A stretch of 33,354 nt of DNA from Candidatus Zixiibacteriota bacterium (GTDB lineage: Bacteria; Zixibacteria; MSB-5A5; JAABVY01; JAHJOQ01), in the NCBI GenBank assembly GCA_020053015.1, contig JAGVNY010000251.1, forward strand, positions 1 to 33,354, given 5' to 3'. Below the pieces are notes generated by a model. It searched no databases, had not been told where the DNA came from, and worked only from the letters and a program-made list of their open reading frames with translations. The number at the start of each line of letters is the position of its first letter. Position 1 is the first letter of the stretch. Below, piece by piece: positions 7,911 to 15,765 of the stretch. Both the position numbers and the translations under genes were made by a program.

Positions 7911-8054
7911 GTTCGGGCAGGTCTTGACTGCGACGAAGCCGCGGTTGTGACCTGCCCGCAAGAGATTGTGAGAGCGACGGGTCACACGCCCCGCCGAGGC
8001 GGGTCGCAAGACCCATCGCGACTCCTGACGCATATCTGACTCTTTTAACAGTCC
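7911..8054 (+). repeat. Structured repeat family B, copy 1
   Basis: Contains an inverted pair CGGGCAGGTC (7914-7923) and GACCTGCCCG (7969-7978), then GGGTCACACGCCCC and GCGGGTCGCAAGACCCATCGC, and ends with TTTTAACAGTCCC. The reverse complement of 31277-31474 reproduces all these blocks in order, including GTTCGGGCAGGTCTTGAC, GCGACGAAG and TTGTGACCTGCCCG. So this is one family present in opposite orientation about 23 kb away. Confidence 0.75.
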
Positions 8055-8108
8055 CTTTCGCCGGTATGACAACAACCAGCCAATCCACTGCCTCATACTT
8101 CCGGCGCA

Positions 8109-8756
8109 TCAGATAAACGCTCTCCCCGGAGGGACGTAGTAGTGTGTTCCCTTGATCGGCTTCGAAATCTGAGCGAGGAGGTCTTTCAATTCGTCCTCAT
8201 TCTCGACAAAGTCGATCTCGTCCGTTTTGACTACCAGCAAAGGTCCCTTATCATAGTTAAAGAAGTAATAGTTGTAAGCCTCTGTAAGCTCATCGAGATA
8301 ACCTGCGTCTATGCTCTTTTCGAAAGGGACTCCGCGCTTTCTGATTCTCGTAAGCAGGTTCTCCGTCGAGGCCTGCAGATATATCACCAGGTCAGGTTGC
8401 GGAACAGACCGCGCGAGCATCTCGGATATCTTGTCGTAAAGATACATCTCCTTCTCGTTGAGGTTGACCTGCGCGAATATCCTATCCTTGTCGAATGTGT
8501 AATCGGTGACGATCTTCTGCATGAACAGATCATGCGAGATCAGTTTCATTTGCTGCTGATATCGAGACACAAGAAAAAAGAGCTGGACTTGCAGCGCGAA
8601 CTTGGCTCTGTTCTTGTAGAAGTCCGGCAGAAACGGATTCTCTTCCGGCTTCTCGAGGATGAGGTGCGCACCGATATGCTCAGAGAGAATCCGCGCGAAA
8701 CTCGTTTTTCCGACCCCGATGGGGCCTTCTACAGCAACGTATCTATGATCTGTCAT
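8109..8756 (-). CDS. Deoxynucleoside kinase (dNK/dGK-dCK family)
   Basis: A 215-residue salvage kinase phosphorylating deoxynucleosides to 5'-monophosphates. The P-loop VEGPIGVGKTSFA is at the N-terminus; ILEKPEENPFLPDFY holds the catalytic base glutamate; VTDYTFDKDRIFA replaces the usual DRS region in a way also found in other bacterial members; DLVIYLQASTENLLTRIRKRG.PFEKSID is the lid/arginine region; a C-terminal segment ends in YYVPPGRAFI. The ATG shares a base with the stop of folK (TGATG), so translation is coupled. Substrate preference (dG, dA or dC) cannot be read from the sequence. Confidence 0.93.
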   Translation of the reverse strand: MTDHRYVAVEGPIGVGKTSFARILSEHIGAHLILEKPEENPFLPDFYKNRAKFALQVQLFFLVSRYQQQMKLISHDLFMQKIVTDYTFDKDRIFAQVNLNEKEMYLYDKISEMLARSVPQPDLVIYLQASTENLLTRIRKRGVPFEKSIDAGYLDELTEAYNYYFFNYDKGPLLVVKTDEIDFVENEDELKDLLAQISKPIKGTHYYVPPGRAFI

Positions 8757-9286
8757 CAGACGACCCCTCCAATTCCAACATCGTCCGCTATCTTCTCGAC
8801 TCGTTTCTCACCTTCCACTTTCCCGAGAGCTTCTTCGATCGGTATTCCCGAGGGGCAAAGCTTTATGCCCGGAGCTATGTCGCACAACGGCCGGAGAACA
8901 AACTCTCTCTCCAGAAGCCTCCTGTGAGGAACAGAAAGCCGGTATGTCTCTATGACTTCGTCGCCGTACAGAAGCATATCGATATCGACAGTGCGCGGTC
9001 CTTTATGTGTAGCCTCGAATCTGCCCAAATCCCTCTCAATTGCAACTGTCTGCTCGAAAAGATCACTCGCGGAAAGCGATGTGGAAATCTGGATAACCAT
9101 GTTGAGGAAGTCGTCCTGAGCTTCATAGCCTACCGGTTCCGTTTGATAAACAGGGGAGATCCTCAGTAGTCTCACCTCGCCCAGCGTCTTGATCCTTGCG
9201 ATCGTTTCGCGAAGATTGGCCATCCGGTCCCCAAGATTCGACCCAAGCCCGAGGAAAACAATCACTTCTTTTGCAGGTTCAGCCAA
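8756..9286 (-). CDS. folK: 2-amino-4-hydroxy-6-hydroxymethyldihydropteridine pyrophosphokinase
   Basis: Transfers pyrophosphate from ATP to the pterin alcohol in folate synthesis. Signature parts: VFLGLGSNLGDRMANLRETI, ISPVYQTEPVGYEAQDDFLNMVIQI in two adjacent stretches, ERDLGR, KGPRTVDIDMLLYGDEV (metal and pterin binding Asp residues) and the LSVPHRRLLEREFVLRPL segment. The start is ambiguous: TTG at 9313 overlaps the folB stop, TTG at 9286 has a GGAG five bases before it (chosen), and GTG at 9265 gives the shortest, family-like N-terminus but has no ribosome binding site. Overlaps the kinase gene downstream. Confidence 0.94.
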   Translation of the reverse strand: MAEPAKEVIVFLGLGSNLGDRMANLRETIARIKTLGEVRLLRISPVYQTEPVGYEAQDDFLNMVIQISTSLSASDLFEQTVAIERDLGRFEATHKGPRTVDIDMLLYGDEVIETYRLSVPHRRLLEREFVLRPLCDIAPGIKLCPSGIPIEEALGKVEGEKRVEKIADDVGIGGVV

Positions 9287-9309
9287 TTCAACTCCATGGG
9301 GATCAAGCC

Positions 9310-9675
9310 TCAAATCTGAGGCCGCTTTATTTCTACCTCTATGTGATCCAGATTCCCCGGTATGGGCGGAATCTTCTTGCGCACCCGCACTGCGACTGAT
9401 CCGACGTGGAATCTCGAAAGTATCGCCTCCGCAAGGCGTTCAGCAATAGTCTCCAGCAAAGAGAAATGCTCACGAGACAAAATCTCCTCGACGGTCTTAT
9501 ACACCTGAGTGTAGTTCACGGTGTCGGAGAGTTTGTCGGATTCGGATGCAGGATGTATGTTGACATAGAGCTCGACGTCGACCTCGAATCGCCTTCCTGT
9601 CTCCTTCTCGGCAGGCGATACTCCGTGATAGCCGTAGAACATCATGTTGTGAAGCCGGATTATGTCACTTGCCAC
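9310..9675 (-). CDS. folB: Dihydroneopterin aldolase
   Basis: Cleaves dihydroneopterin to 6-hydroxymethyl-dihydropterin, the substrate of the adjacent folK product. The core begins DIIRLHNMMFYGYHGVSPAEKETGRRF (conserved YGYHG and the Glu in PAEKE), continues with SDTVNYTQVY and SLLETIAERLAEAIL, and ends with VRVRKKIPPIPGNLDHIEVEI. A GTG at 9675 with AGGG eight bases before it gives 121 residues, the normal length; a GTG at 9684 is nearly as good. The ATG at 9756 would lie far inside the aminotransferase gene and adds non-family sequence. Its stop overlaps the extended folK frame. Confidence 0.93.
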   Translation of the reverse strand: MASDIIRLHNMMFYGYHGVSPAEKETGRRFEVDVELYVNIHPASESDKLSDTVNYTQVYKTVEEILSREHFSLLETIAERLAEAILSRFHVGSVAVRVRKKIPPIPGNLDHIEVEIKRPQI

Positions 9676-10885
9676 TTGAATCACCCTGCCTGCGGTACCT
9701 TCGTTGATAGATTTTCGAATGCTCTCGTATGCGCGACACTGCTGCATCGAGCACATCGGGCGGCTTGGATATGGAGAGTCGCATAAATCCCTCGCCCATC
9801 TCGCCGAACGAAATTCCGGGGAGTACCAGCACTCCCGTTCTCTTAAGAAGCATTCTGCTGAAGTTCAGCGACAGCCTCCGCCGAGGCAGCTTGATCCAGA
9901 CGAACGGAGTTGCGTGGGAGGGCTGCAGCTCCCAGCCAAGCGGCGCAATGTAAGACTCAAACCTTTGCCGGTTCTCGCCAAGAGATCCAGCCACAGATCC
10001 GACGATTTCCTCGCAGCTGTCCATGAGGATGTCAGCCGCCTGCAGGTCGTAGCCGGATGGTCTGATGTTGAATCCGTGCAGAAGCTTGCCGATCGGAGAG
10101 AGAAACTCGGCACAGCCGACAGCAAAGCCAAGCTTGAGCATGGGGAAATTGAACATGAATGAAAACGTGAACAATTCTACGGACGAGAACTTTGCGCCTG
10201 GGGTAGCGGCAAGCGCTGGATGTGCGTGTCGTCCCCATACGTGAGTATTGTACACCGCGTCGGACAGCACCAGAAGGTTGTTCTTTCGAGCAAACTTCAC
10301 AAGCCGTTCATAGAAGACTTCATCCGCTACCGAACTTGTCGGATTGTGAGGGTAGTTCACCAGAAGCACTTTGCTGCTGCGAGACCCAGTCGCCCTGAGC
10401 TTCTCCAGATTGGGAAGGAAGTCAGTCCGGGGAGATAACTCATAGGTCACAACTTCTGCGCCTGCAGCAAGCGCCGCAGACCGGTACAGAAGATACGATG
10501 GATCAGGGATATACGCCCGGTCTCCCTGACCGAGAAACGCCTGAAAGCAGCAGAAGACCGCCGGTGTATTGCCAGTGGTCATCATTATCTCCCTGTCAGG
10601 CTCGAAGCGGACGTCGAATCGGGATAGAATCCACTCCGATATCTTCTCTTTCAGTCGCTTCTCAACCGAATCGGCCTCTAACCTGCTCAGAGGACGCGGG
10701 GGATCTCGCCTCATCAGGAATTCAGATACTATCGGTGGAACACTCGGGGAAAGCGTGCCGAGGTCTATCAAGTTGACCCCCCGAGCGCTAAGCCGCCGTT
10801 TGATGCCGCTGAATTCAGAGCCGAGGGATGCCGGCAGCCTCATTATCCGGTCAGATGGTTCGACTATCGTTTTCAGAATCGGCAT
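9665..10885 (-). CDS. Class I/II PLP-fold aminotransferase-like protein lacking the expected catalytic lysine
   Basis: A 406-residue fold-type I protein. It has TTGNTPAVFCCFQAFLGQGD, IPDPSYLLYRSAALAAGAEV, VNYPHNPTSS (substrate/PLP Asn), VLSDAVYNTHVW (Asp pairing with the pyridine nitrogen and Tyr) and a C-terminal MRLSIS with the carboxylate-binding Arg. Where aminotransferases have S-x-S-K-T-F-N-M before the LRLGF motif, this protein has FTFSFMFNFPMLKLGF: the Schiff-base lysine position is Phe243 (codon 10157-10159, TTC), 34 residues after the PLP Asp, the normal spacing. So it may bind PLP or a ligand without transamination, or be a damaged gene. First gene of the folB-folK-kinase operon; the folB start lies within its end. 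Confidence 0.88.
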   Translation of the reverse strand: MPILKTIVEPSDRIMRLPASLGSEFSGIKRRLSARGVNLIDLGTLSPSVPPIVSEFLMRRDPPRPLSRLEADSVEKRLKEKISEWILSRFDVRFEPDREIMMTTGNTPAVFCCFQAFLGQGDRAYIPDPSYLLYRSAALAAGAEVVTYELSPRTDFLPNLEKLRATGSRSSKVLLVNYPHNPTSSVADEVFYERLVKFARKNNLLVLSDAVYNTHVWGRHAHPALAATPGAKFSSVELFTFSFMFNFPMLKLGFAVGCAEFLSPIGKLLHGFNIRPSGYDLQAADILMDSCEEIVGSVAGSLGENRQRFESYIAPLGWELQPSHATPFVWIKLPRRRLSLNFSRMLLKRTGVLVLPGISFGEMGEGFMRLSISKPPDVLDAAVSRIREHSKIYQRRYRRQGDSSGK

Positions 10886-10973
10886 CGGGATTCAGCAGAT
10901 TTCAACGTGCGTCGCGTGTTATAATTCCATTAAACGGATCGTGGTCCCGTTCGCTTCTATGAGACCTGAGCAC

Positions 10974-10987
10974 CGCCTGTACAGGCG
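10974..10987. repeat. Perfect 14-base palindrome CGCCTGTACAGGCG
   Basis: A perfect inverted repeat in the 256-base divergent gap between the aminotransferase operon and the lipoprotein gene. It could be an operator for a dimeric regulator, or chance. The rest of this gap holds no gene that I can support. Confidence 0.4.
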
Positions 10988-11141
10988 TCACAGATACTCC
11001 GGAACGTCCCAGACAAGGCATACCTTCATGGCACGGAATGAGATCGAGTAGCACACGCAGCAAATCAAGCTGAACGACGCGAGTTTGTCAAGCTCTTTGC
11101 CCGGAGCTGTGTGCAGAGATTCCCCTTGCTAACCGAGCAGT

Positions 11142-12167
11142 ATGCAGCATCTTAAGTTCGTGAGATACCGTGCGATCTTGTCATCCTGCGCTCTCCTCCT
11201 GGCTTGCATGTTAGCCATCCTCGTCAGCGGATGCCCAAACGATGAGCGTGACTCGGACCGTCCCAGGTCGGTCTTCAGCTGGGACTTGCCGCTCGGTTTC
11301 TCGCCCGCCTATGTCGCAACTGACACATCAGGCGTCAACTGGGGGCTGTTTGTCTCCAGGCGATTCTCCGGCAAAGATAACCTCTGGGCGGTAAGGTCAG
11401 ACGGAAGCGGGTGGGAGAAGCCTGTCTGCGTCATGAACGCCTATGTGTTCGATGAACTCCGATTCGAGGTACGCGACAGCCGGTTGAACCTAACATTCGT
11501 CAATATCGATCCCGGATACTACCGCGACTACGACCTGGAGCAGCCTGACACGTCGTCCACGCCGGATACGTTAAGGCTTCGGTTCGACATCTCCGGCCTG
11601 GAGGCTGATGCCGACAAGGACCAGTTGCCGGACGTCGTAGAGGCTGAGCTTCTCACATCCAACCGTCTTCCGGACAGCGACGCGGACGGGAAGTCGGACG
11701 GAGTGGATTACTCGCCACTCGGGAAACCGCTGCCGAACGAAGCCAGGTTCGAAATCTATCGGGCTGCGATTGTCTATCTGATGCATCTTGACGATCCGAA
11801 GAATATCGAGCCCCGTGAAGATACATCGTGGTCAGCATATTACGGCGTCCCCTATCTCCACGAGCCAACAGTAGCATACCTATCTCTGCCGGACGAGATA
11901 GCGATGCCAGAGTTCGTTGATCTGCCGATAATCCTGATCGAGGCCCGCGCTCCGCTCTACTTCACCGCCAAGCAGCGTTACAGCTCGGTGTCGGGTGGCA
12001 TCATACCCCATCTCTTGTTTCGAAAGCCTGAATTCGTGATGTTCGAGGAGATGACCTCGCTCCTGATAGAGTATGTTACCGACAAATACAGGCGTGAATC
12101 GGCAACCCTTCTTTTTCGCAAGATCGACGGAAGTTGGAGCGTTGAAGGCGTGACTGCGGAACCTTGA
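11142..12167 (+). CDS. Exported lipoprotein with calcium-motif (TSP3-like) segment
   Basis: A 341-residue protein with a hydrophobic leader and lipobox LVSGC, lipidation at Cys31. Residues about 145-185 hold two Asp-rich loops, DADKDQLPDVVE and DSDADGKSDGVD, separated by LLTSNRLP, which is the pattern of thrombospondin type 3 or dockerin-like calcium loops. The flanking regions are strand-rich and have no enzyme motif that I recognise. Nothing in the sequence identifies a partner. It is alone between a divergent operon and the Nudix gene 91 bases downstream. Confidence 0.75.
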   Translation: MQHLKFVRYRAILSSCALLLACMLAILVSGCPNDERDSDRPRSVFSWDLPLGFSPAYVATDTSGVNWGLFVSRRFSGKDNLWAVRSDGSGWEKPVCVMNAYVFDELRFEVRDSRLNLTFVNIDPGYYRDYDLEQPDTSSTPDTLRLRFDISGLEADADKDQLPDVVEAELLTSNRLPDSDADGKSDGVDYSPLGKPLPNEARFEIYRAAIVYLMHLDDPKNIEPREDTSWSAYYGVPYLHEPTVAYLSLPDEIAMPEFVDLPIILIEARAPLYFTAKQRYSSVSGGIIPHLLFRKPEFVMFEEMTSLLIEYVTDKYRRESATLLFRKIDGSWSVEGVTAEP

Positions 12168-12258
12168 TGCGGCAGTTCTTATTGCATTTTGACACATATC
12201 GGACTATCGTCGATCTGACTCGTACCGGAAAATTTGCGAGTTCAGCGGTGGAGGCGAT

Positions 12259-12780
12259 CTGACAGTCTACAGGTTTTGCCCGGTGTGCGCTGCCGGACTT
12301 CGGCTCATGTCTGACCACGGCGTCCAGCGACCTAAGTGTCCGTCCTGCGGTTTCATCCATTACCGCAATCCTGCTCCTGCCGCGGGCGCTGTCATATTCG
12401 AACGTGGTAGAGTCCTCCTCGTAAGGAGGGCGCATGAACCGTACATCGGCAAGTGGACTCTACCTGCCGGCTTCATAGAGTGGGGCGAATCCCCCGAAGA
12501 GACAGCTGTTCGCGAAATCAAAGAGGAAACCAATCTCGACATCGATCTTGGCGAGCTGTTTCACGTGTATTCGGGAGACGATGACCCGCGAACTCGTGCG
12601 ATTCTGGTGTTGTATTTCGCAAAACGCGTCAGTGGCGATCTCCAGCCGGGAGACGACGCCTCTGAGGCTCGGTGGTTCGGGCTTAACGACATTCCCACTG
12701 ACGACGAGATAGCATTTGAATCGCACCGGCAAGCTATTGCACTTCTGAGAGACAAGTTCCCGGAACGTTTTAGGGCATGA
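12259..12780 (+). CDS. Nudix hydrolase with N-terminal zinc ribbon, probable CTG start
   Basis: Hydrolyses a nucleoside diphosphate linked to another moiety; NUDT/NADH-pyrophosphatase-like zinc-ribbon subfamily. Nudix box is GFIEWGESPEETAVREIKEETNL in two overlapping parts (G-x5-E-x7-REIKEE). In front is a two-knuckle zinc ribbon, FCPVC...CPSCGFIHYRNP. The first recognised start, GTG at 12283, would cut off the first ribbon cysteine (codon 12277). No ATG, GTG or TTG exists between the in-frame stop at 12190 and 12283. GGAGG at 12250-12254 stands four bases from CTG at 12259, so I use that start (173 residues). The stop overlaps the kinase ATG (ATGA). Confidence 0.85.
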   Translation: MTVYRFCPVCAAGLRLMSDHGVQRPKCPSCGFIHYRNPAPAAGAVIFERGRVLLVRRAHEPYIGKWTLPAGFIEWGESPEETAVREIKEETNLDIDLGELFHVYSGDDDPRTRAILVLYFAKRVSGDLQPGDDASEARWFGLNDIPTDDEIAFESHRQAIALLRDKFPERFRA

Positions 12781-14228
12781 GACTCAAGAACAAACTCTTT
12801 CTCGCCTTCTTTCTATTTTCATTCCTGCCGGTTGCTGTCGTTTCCTATCTCGGCCTTGAGCTCATGATCGAAAGCCGGGAGAGAGTTACGGCCCCTGGAA
12901 TCTCACGGGCGCTTGCTACAGCCGATTCGTTGGCCGACATGGCTTTGAAGATGGTCGAAGTTGGGTGCAGCACGAGAATGATGGCGTGCGGACACTGCTC
13001 GTCCGCTGATGATTTCACGGCCAGCGGCTTCGACTTCGCCGCAGCAATCACCGACGACAGCATCGCCTTCGCAGGAGTGCGGGATTCGGGTGACCGGGCT
13101 GTGATGGCTAACCTCTTGGCAGCAATTCGAACTCCAGACACAACGGGTTTTATCCAGATTGCGGGCGAGACATATGTCTTTGCGGCAAAACGAGGAGAAC
13201 GCTATGCAGCGATCGCGGGATACTTACTGCCTGGCGCTTTGCTGAGTTCCAGGACTCGACTTGGCGTTGATATCAGGCAGTATGAGCAGCTTAAGTTGTT
13301 GCGCTCCCCGGATCGCAATTTCGTGAGACTGATCTGGGGCGTGTCGAATTTGCTCTATCTGCTGGTGATTCTCTATGTGTCCCGCATAACCGCCAACAGC
13401 CTCACCGGACCACTCGCAAAACTTGAGCGGCTTGTGGAGACCGTAGGACCGGGACGATGGGACGTTCGCCTCGATTATCAGCGCAATGATGAGATAAGCT
13501 CGCTTGTCGCAGGGTTCAACAGAATGTCATCGCGCCTGTCGGACACAACTGCACGATTGATCGAGGCGGAACGAAAGGCAGCCTGGGAAAATACGGCGCG
13601 CGTAATCTCTCATGGCATCAAGAATGTCCTCGCGCCTGTCAAACTTGCGCTGGCGAGGATTACAGAGGATCACAAGGCTGAACCTGCCGAAACTCAGTCT
13701 CCGATTGAGACGATCAGGACGGAGCTCCAGATTCTCGAGAAGACCGCAAGGGATTTCTCTCTTTATGGTCGACCGGCGGAATCATCCTCCGAACCGTTTG
13801 ACCTGAGTATGATCCTTCGCTCAGCCGTCAGGATGTGCGAATCTCAGTTCGAGGGAAGGCGGATTTCCGTCATGCTCCCCGACGGAGCAACGCAGGCATA
13901 CGGCGATGAGAACATGCTGCGAGAAGCATTCATCAATCTGATCAAGAATGCGTGTGAAGCAGCCCAAGAGGGCCAGACTATAACCGTAGCTTCTTCAGTC
14001 GAGTCTGACGGACATGAGGTGCGAATTCATAATCCGGGAAAGCCGTTAGACATGGCAATAGCGGCACGAATCTTCGAGCCATACTTCACAACAAAGCCCG
14101 GTGGAACAGGTCTCGGACTCGCAATTGTGAAGAAGGCGGTTGAGTCTTCAGGCGGCTCCGTCACCTTTGAGACCGGAAACAACGGAACGACATTTGTCGT
14201 CAGACTTAAGAGAGCAGATGAACGTTGA
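12777..14228 (+). CDS. NtrY-like membrane sensor histidine kinase
   Basis: A 483-residue sensor: first membrane helix at about 7-30, periplasmic domain with a cysteine cluster (GCSTRMMACGHC, residues about 62-73), second helix around 182-205, HAMP linker, then the phosphoacceptor region with His279 in VISHGIKNVLAPVKLAL. The H-box is unusual: Gly replaces the acidic residue after His. The ATPase domain has NLIKNACEAA (N-box), FEPYFTTKPGGTGLGLAIVKKAV (F and G2 boxes). It shares four bases with the Nudix gene upstream and eleven with the sigma-54 activator downstream, which is surely its partner. Confidence 0.93.
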   Translation: MRLKNKLFLAFFLFSFLPVAVVSYLGLELMIESRERVTAPGISRALATADSLADMALKMVEVGCSTRMMACGHCSSADDFTASGFDFAAAITDDSIAFAGVRDSGDRAVMANLLAAIRTPDTTGFIQIAGETYVFAAKRGERYAAIAGYLLPGALLSSRTRLGVDIRQYEQLKLLRSPDRNFVRLIWGVSNLLYLLVILYVSRITANSLTGPLAKLERLVETVGPGRWDVRLDYQRNDEISSLVAGFNRMSSRLSDTTARLIEAERKAAWENTARVISHGIKNVLAPVKLALARITEDHKAEPAETQSPIETIRTELQILEKTARDFSLYGRPAESSSEPFDLSMILRSAVRMCESQFEGRRISVMLPDGATQAYGDENMLREAFINLIKNACEAAQEGQTITVASSVESDGHEVRIHNPGKPLDMAIAARIFEPYFTTKPGGTGLGLAIVKKAVESSGGSVTFETGNNGTTFVVRLKRADER

Positions 14229-15585
14229 CCGAATTGACATAATGGTCGTCGACGATGACGTCCTATTCCGGCAGGAAGTTGTCCACATCCTTCGGAAGCG
14301 CGATCTCAGCACGAGGGAATTGGGATCAGTCGCTGAATGCAGATCGGAGCTTCGGAAAGCACATCCTTCGGTCCTGCTGCTCGATATTCAACTTCCGGAT
14401 GGAAGCGGCATTGTGCTGCTGAGAGAAATCATGGCGTCGACGCGAGTTCCTGAAGTGGTCATCATTTCCGGAGCAGCATCTCTACAGCAAGCAGCGGATT
14501 CGATCAAGCTGGGAGCGTGCGATTTTCTGGAGAAGCCATTCGAGCCCGCGCGACTAGTCTCGGTAGTCGAGAACTGCCTCAAGATCGCGCACCTAAAAGA
14601 GCAAAACACTCGATTGCTCGCGGACAAACTCGAGCGCTACCGAATCGTGGGGCAGTCACCTGCAATCAGACATGTGACAGAACAAATACAGCAGACAGCA
14701 CGCACCGACGCCCGGGTGCTTATTACAGGCGAGACCGGAGTCGGCAAGGAACTTGTCGCGGGACAACTGCACTTCCTCGGACGACGGGCAGCGGCGCCCT
14801 TTGTCACTGTCAACTGCTCCGCGCTGCCTTCGGAGCTTATCGAGAGCGAGCTGTTTGGCCACGTGAAGGGAGCATTCACGGGCGCAGTCAGAGACAGAGA
14901 CGGTCGGTTCAAGTCTGCGGATGGCGGAACACTGCTGCTTGACGAAATTGGGGATATGCCGATTGGCCTTCAGCCGAAGCTTCTGAGAGCTATCGAATCT
15001 GGAGAGATCGAGCCGCTCGGATCATCTACATCGACGGCAGTCGACGTGCGGATTATGGCGTCAACGAACCAGAAAGTCGAACAGCTGGCACAGTCCGGGA
15101 GATTTCGCTCCGATCTGTTCTTTCGTCTGAACACTATCCCAATAGACGTCCCACCGCTGCGGTCAAGGCGAGACGATATCCCGTTGTTGGCAAGCCACTT
15201 CCTGTCCAAACTGACGAGTAGCGAAGCGCTTGATCCTAAACAGATGTCAATCGAAGCTCTCGACACTCTGGTAGCATTCGATTGGCCGGGGAATGTGCGC
15301 CAGCTCAGGAACGCTGTCGAACGTTTGCATTATATGTCGCAGTCAGACACGATAAGCGCTTCTGAGGTCAGAGACTGCCTCGGCAGCGCAGCAGATGACG
15401 TTCAGGTGTCGGATTCAAATGGTTCAAACAGGCTCGCAGATGCTGTGCATGGTTTTGAGAAGAGATTCTTGAAATTGGAATTGGAGACAGCGGGAGGAAA
15501 CATTGCCCGTCTCGCCGAGCAGCTTGGTATGGACCGAGGCAATCTCTACCGAAAGTTGAAGAAGCTCGGCTTGTTGTCAGAATGA
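14218..15585 (+). CDS. Sigma-54-dependent response regulator (NtrC family)
   Basis: A 455-residue activator: receiver domain (IMVVDDD, phosphoacceptor Asp in VLLLDIQLPDGSG, conserved Lys in FLEKPFEP), AAA+ domain with Walker A GETGVGKE, the sigma-54 contact loop GAFTGA, Walker B GGTLLLDEIGDMP, and a C-terminal Fis-type helix-turn-helix (IARLAEQLGMDRGNLYRKL). The ATG at 14218 starts just before the receiver and overlaps the kinase stop; an upstream GTG at 14140 is only frame extension. It should open RNA polymerase-sigma-54 complexes at promoters like the one found at 15686-15702. Confidence 0.96.
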   Translation: MNVDRIDIMVVDDDVLFRQEVVHILRKRDLSTRELGSVAECRSELRKAHPSVLLLDIQLPDGSGIVLLREIMASTRVPEVVIISGAASLQQAADSIKLGACDFLEKPFEPARLVSVVENCLKIAHLKEQNTRLLADKLERYRIVGQSPAIRHVTEQIQQTARTDARVLITGETGVGKELVAGQLHFLGRRAAAPFVTVNCSALPSELIESELFGHVKGAFTGAVRDRDGRFKSADGGTLLLDEIGDMPIGLQPKLLRAIESGEIEPLGSSTSTAVDVRIMASTNQKVEQLAQSGRFRSDLFFRLNTIPIDVPPLRSRRDDIPLLASHFLSKLTSSEALDPKQMSIEALDTLVAFDWPGNVRQLRNAVERLHYMSQSDTISASEVRDCLGSAADDVQVSDSNGSNRLADAVHGFEKRFLKLELETAGGNIARLAEQLGMDRGNLYRKLKKLGLLSE

Positions 15586-15685
15586 CATCCGGAGCCCAAG
15601 CGATGATGTGCAAATGTCAACTGCCATCTGCCGTCGAACCATCTCGGCCCCTGCTAACATTATGCGGTACAGCACGAATACGACA

Positions 15686-15702
15686 TTGGCACCTAATCTG
15701 CT
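15686..15702 (+). promoter_or_regulatory. Sigma-54 (-24/-12) promoter in front of the Omp85-like gene
   Basis: TTGGCACCTAATCTGCT matches the consensus YTGGCACGRNNNTTGCW, with GG at 15688-15689 and GC at 15700-15701 exactly 12 bases apart. Transcription would start near 15713, upstream of both possible starts of the outer-membrane gene (15736 and 15766). It lies 100 bases downstream of the gene for a sigma-54 activator. Confidence 0.7.
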
Positions 15703-15765
15703 GTACAATGCAGGGTGGTTTCGGAAGGTGACAGAATGATTAGGCGCAAGGAGAGGATTAGGCTC

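Larger units (their letters stand above)
7596..8108. other. Intergenic region filled by repeat elements (families B and C)
   Basis: A 513-base gap between panB and the deoxynucleoside kinase. Beyond the elements listed separately at 7699-7787 and 7911-8054, it carries GTTGAAAAAGCCC at 7680-7692 and TTTTAACAGTCCC at 8042-8054, which resemble the inverted ends of the family B copy near 31277. This suggests a B element whose middle has been invaded or enlarged by element C. Open frames here (up to 119 codons) have no recognisable protein similarity, no ribosome binding sites, and lie wholly inside repeats, so I call none. Confidence 0.6.

Noticed and set aside
7680-8109. Open frames of 84-119 codons between panB and the deoxynucleoside kinase
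   Set aside because: They consist entirely of repeat elements, overlap one another on both strands and lack start signals.
11031-11050. TGGCACGGAAT as a possible sigma-54 -24 box before the lipoprotein gene
   Set aside because: No GC at the required -12 position (GAGAT instead of TTGCW).
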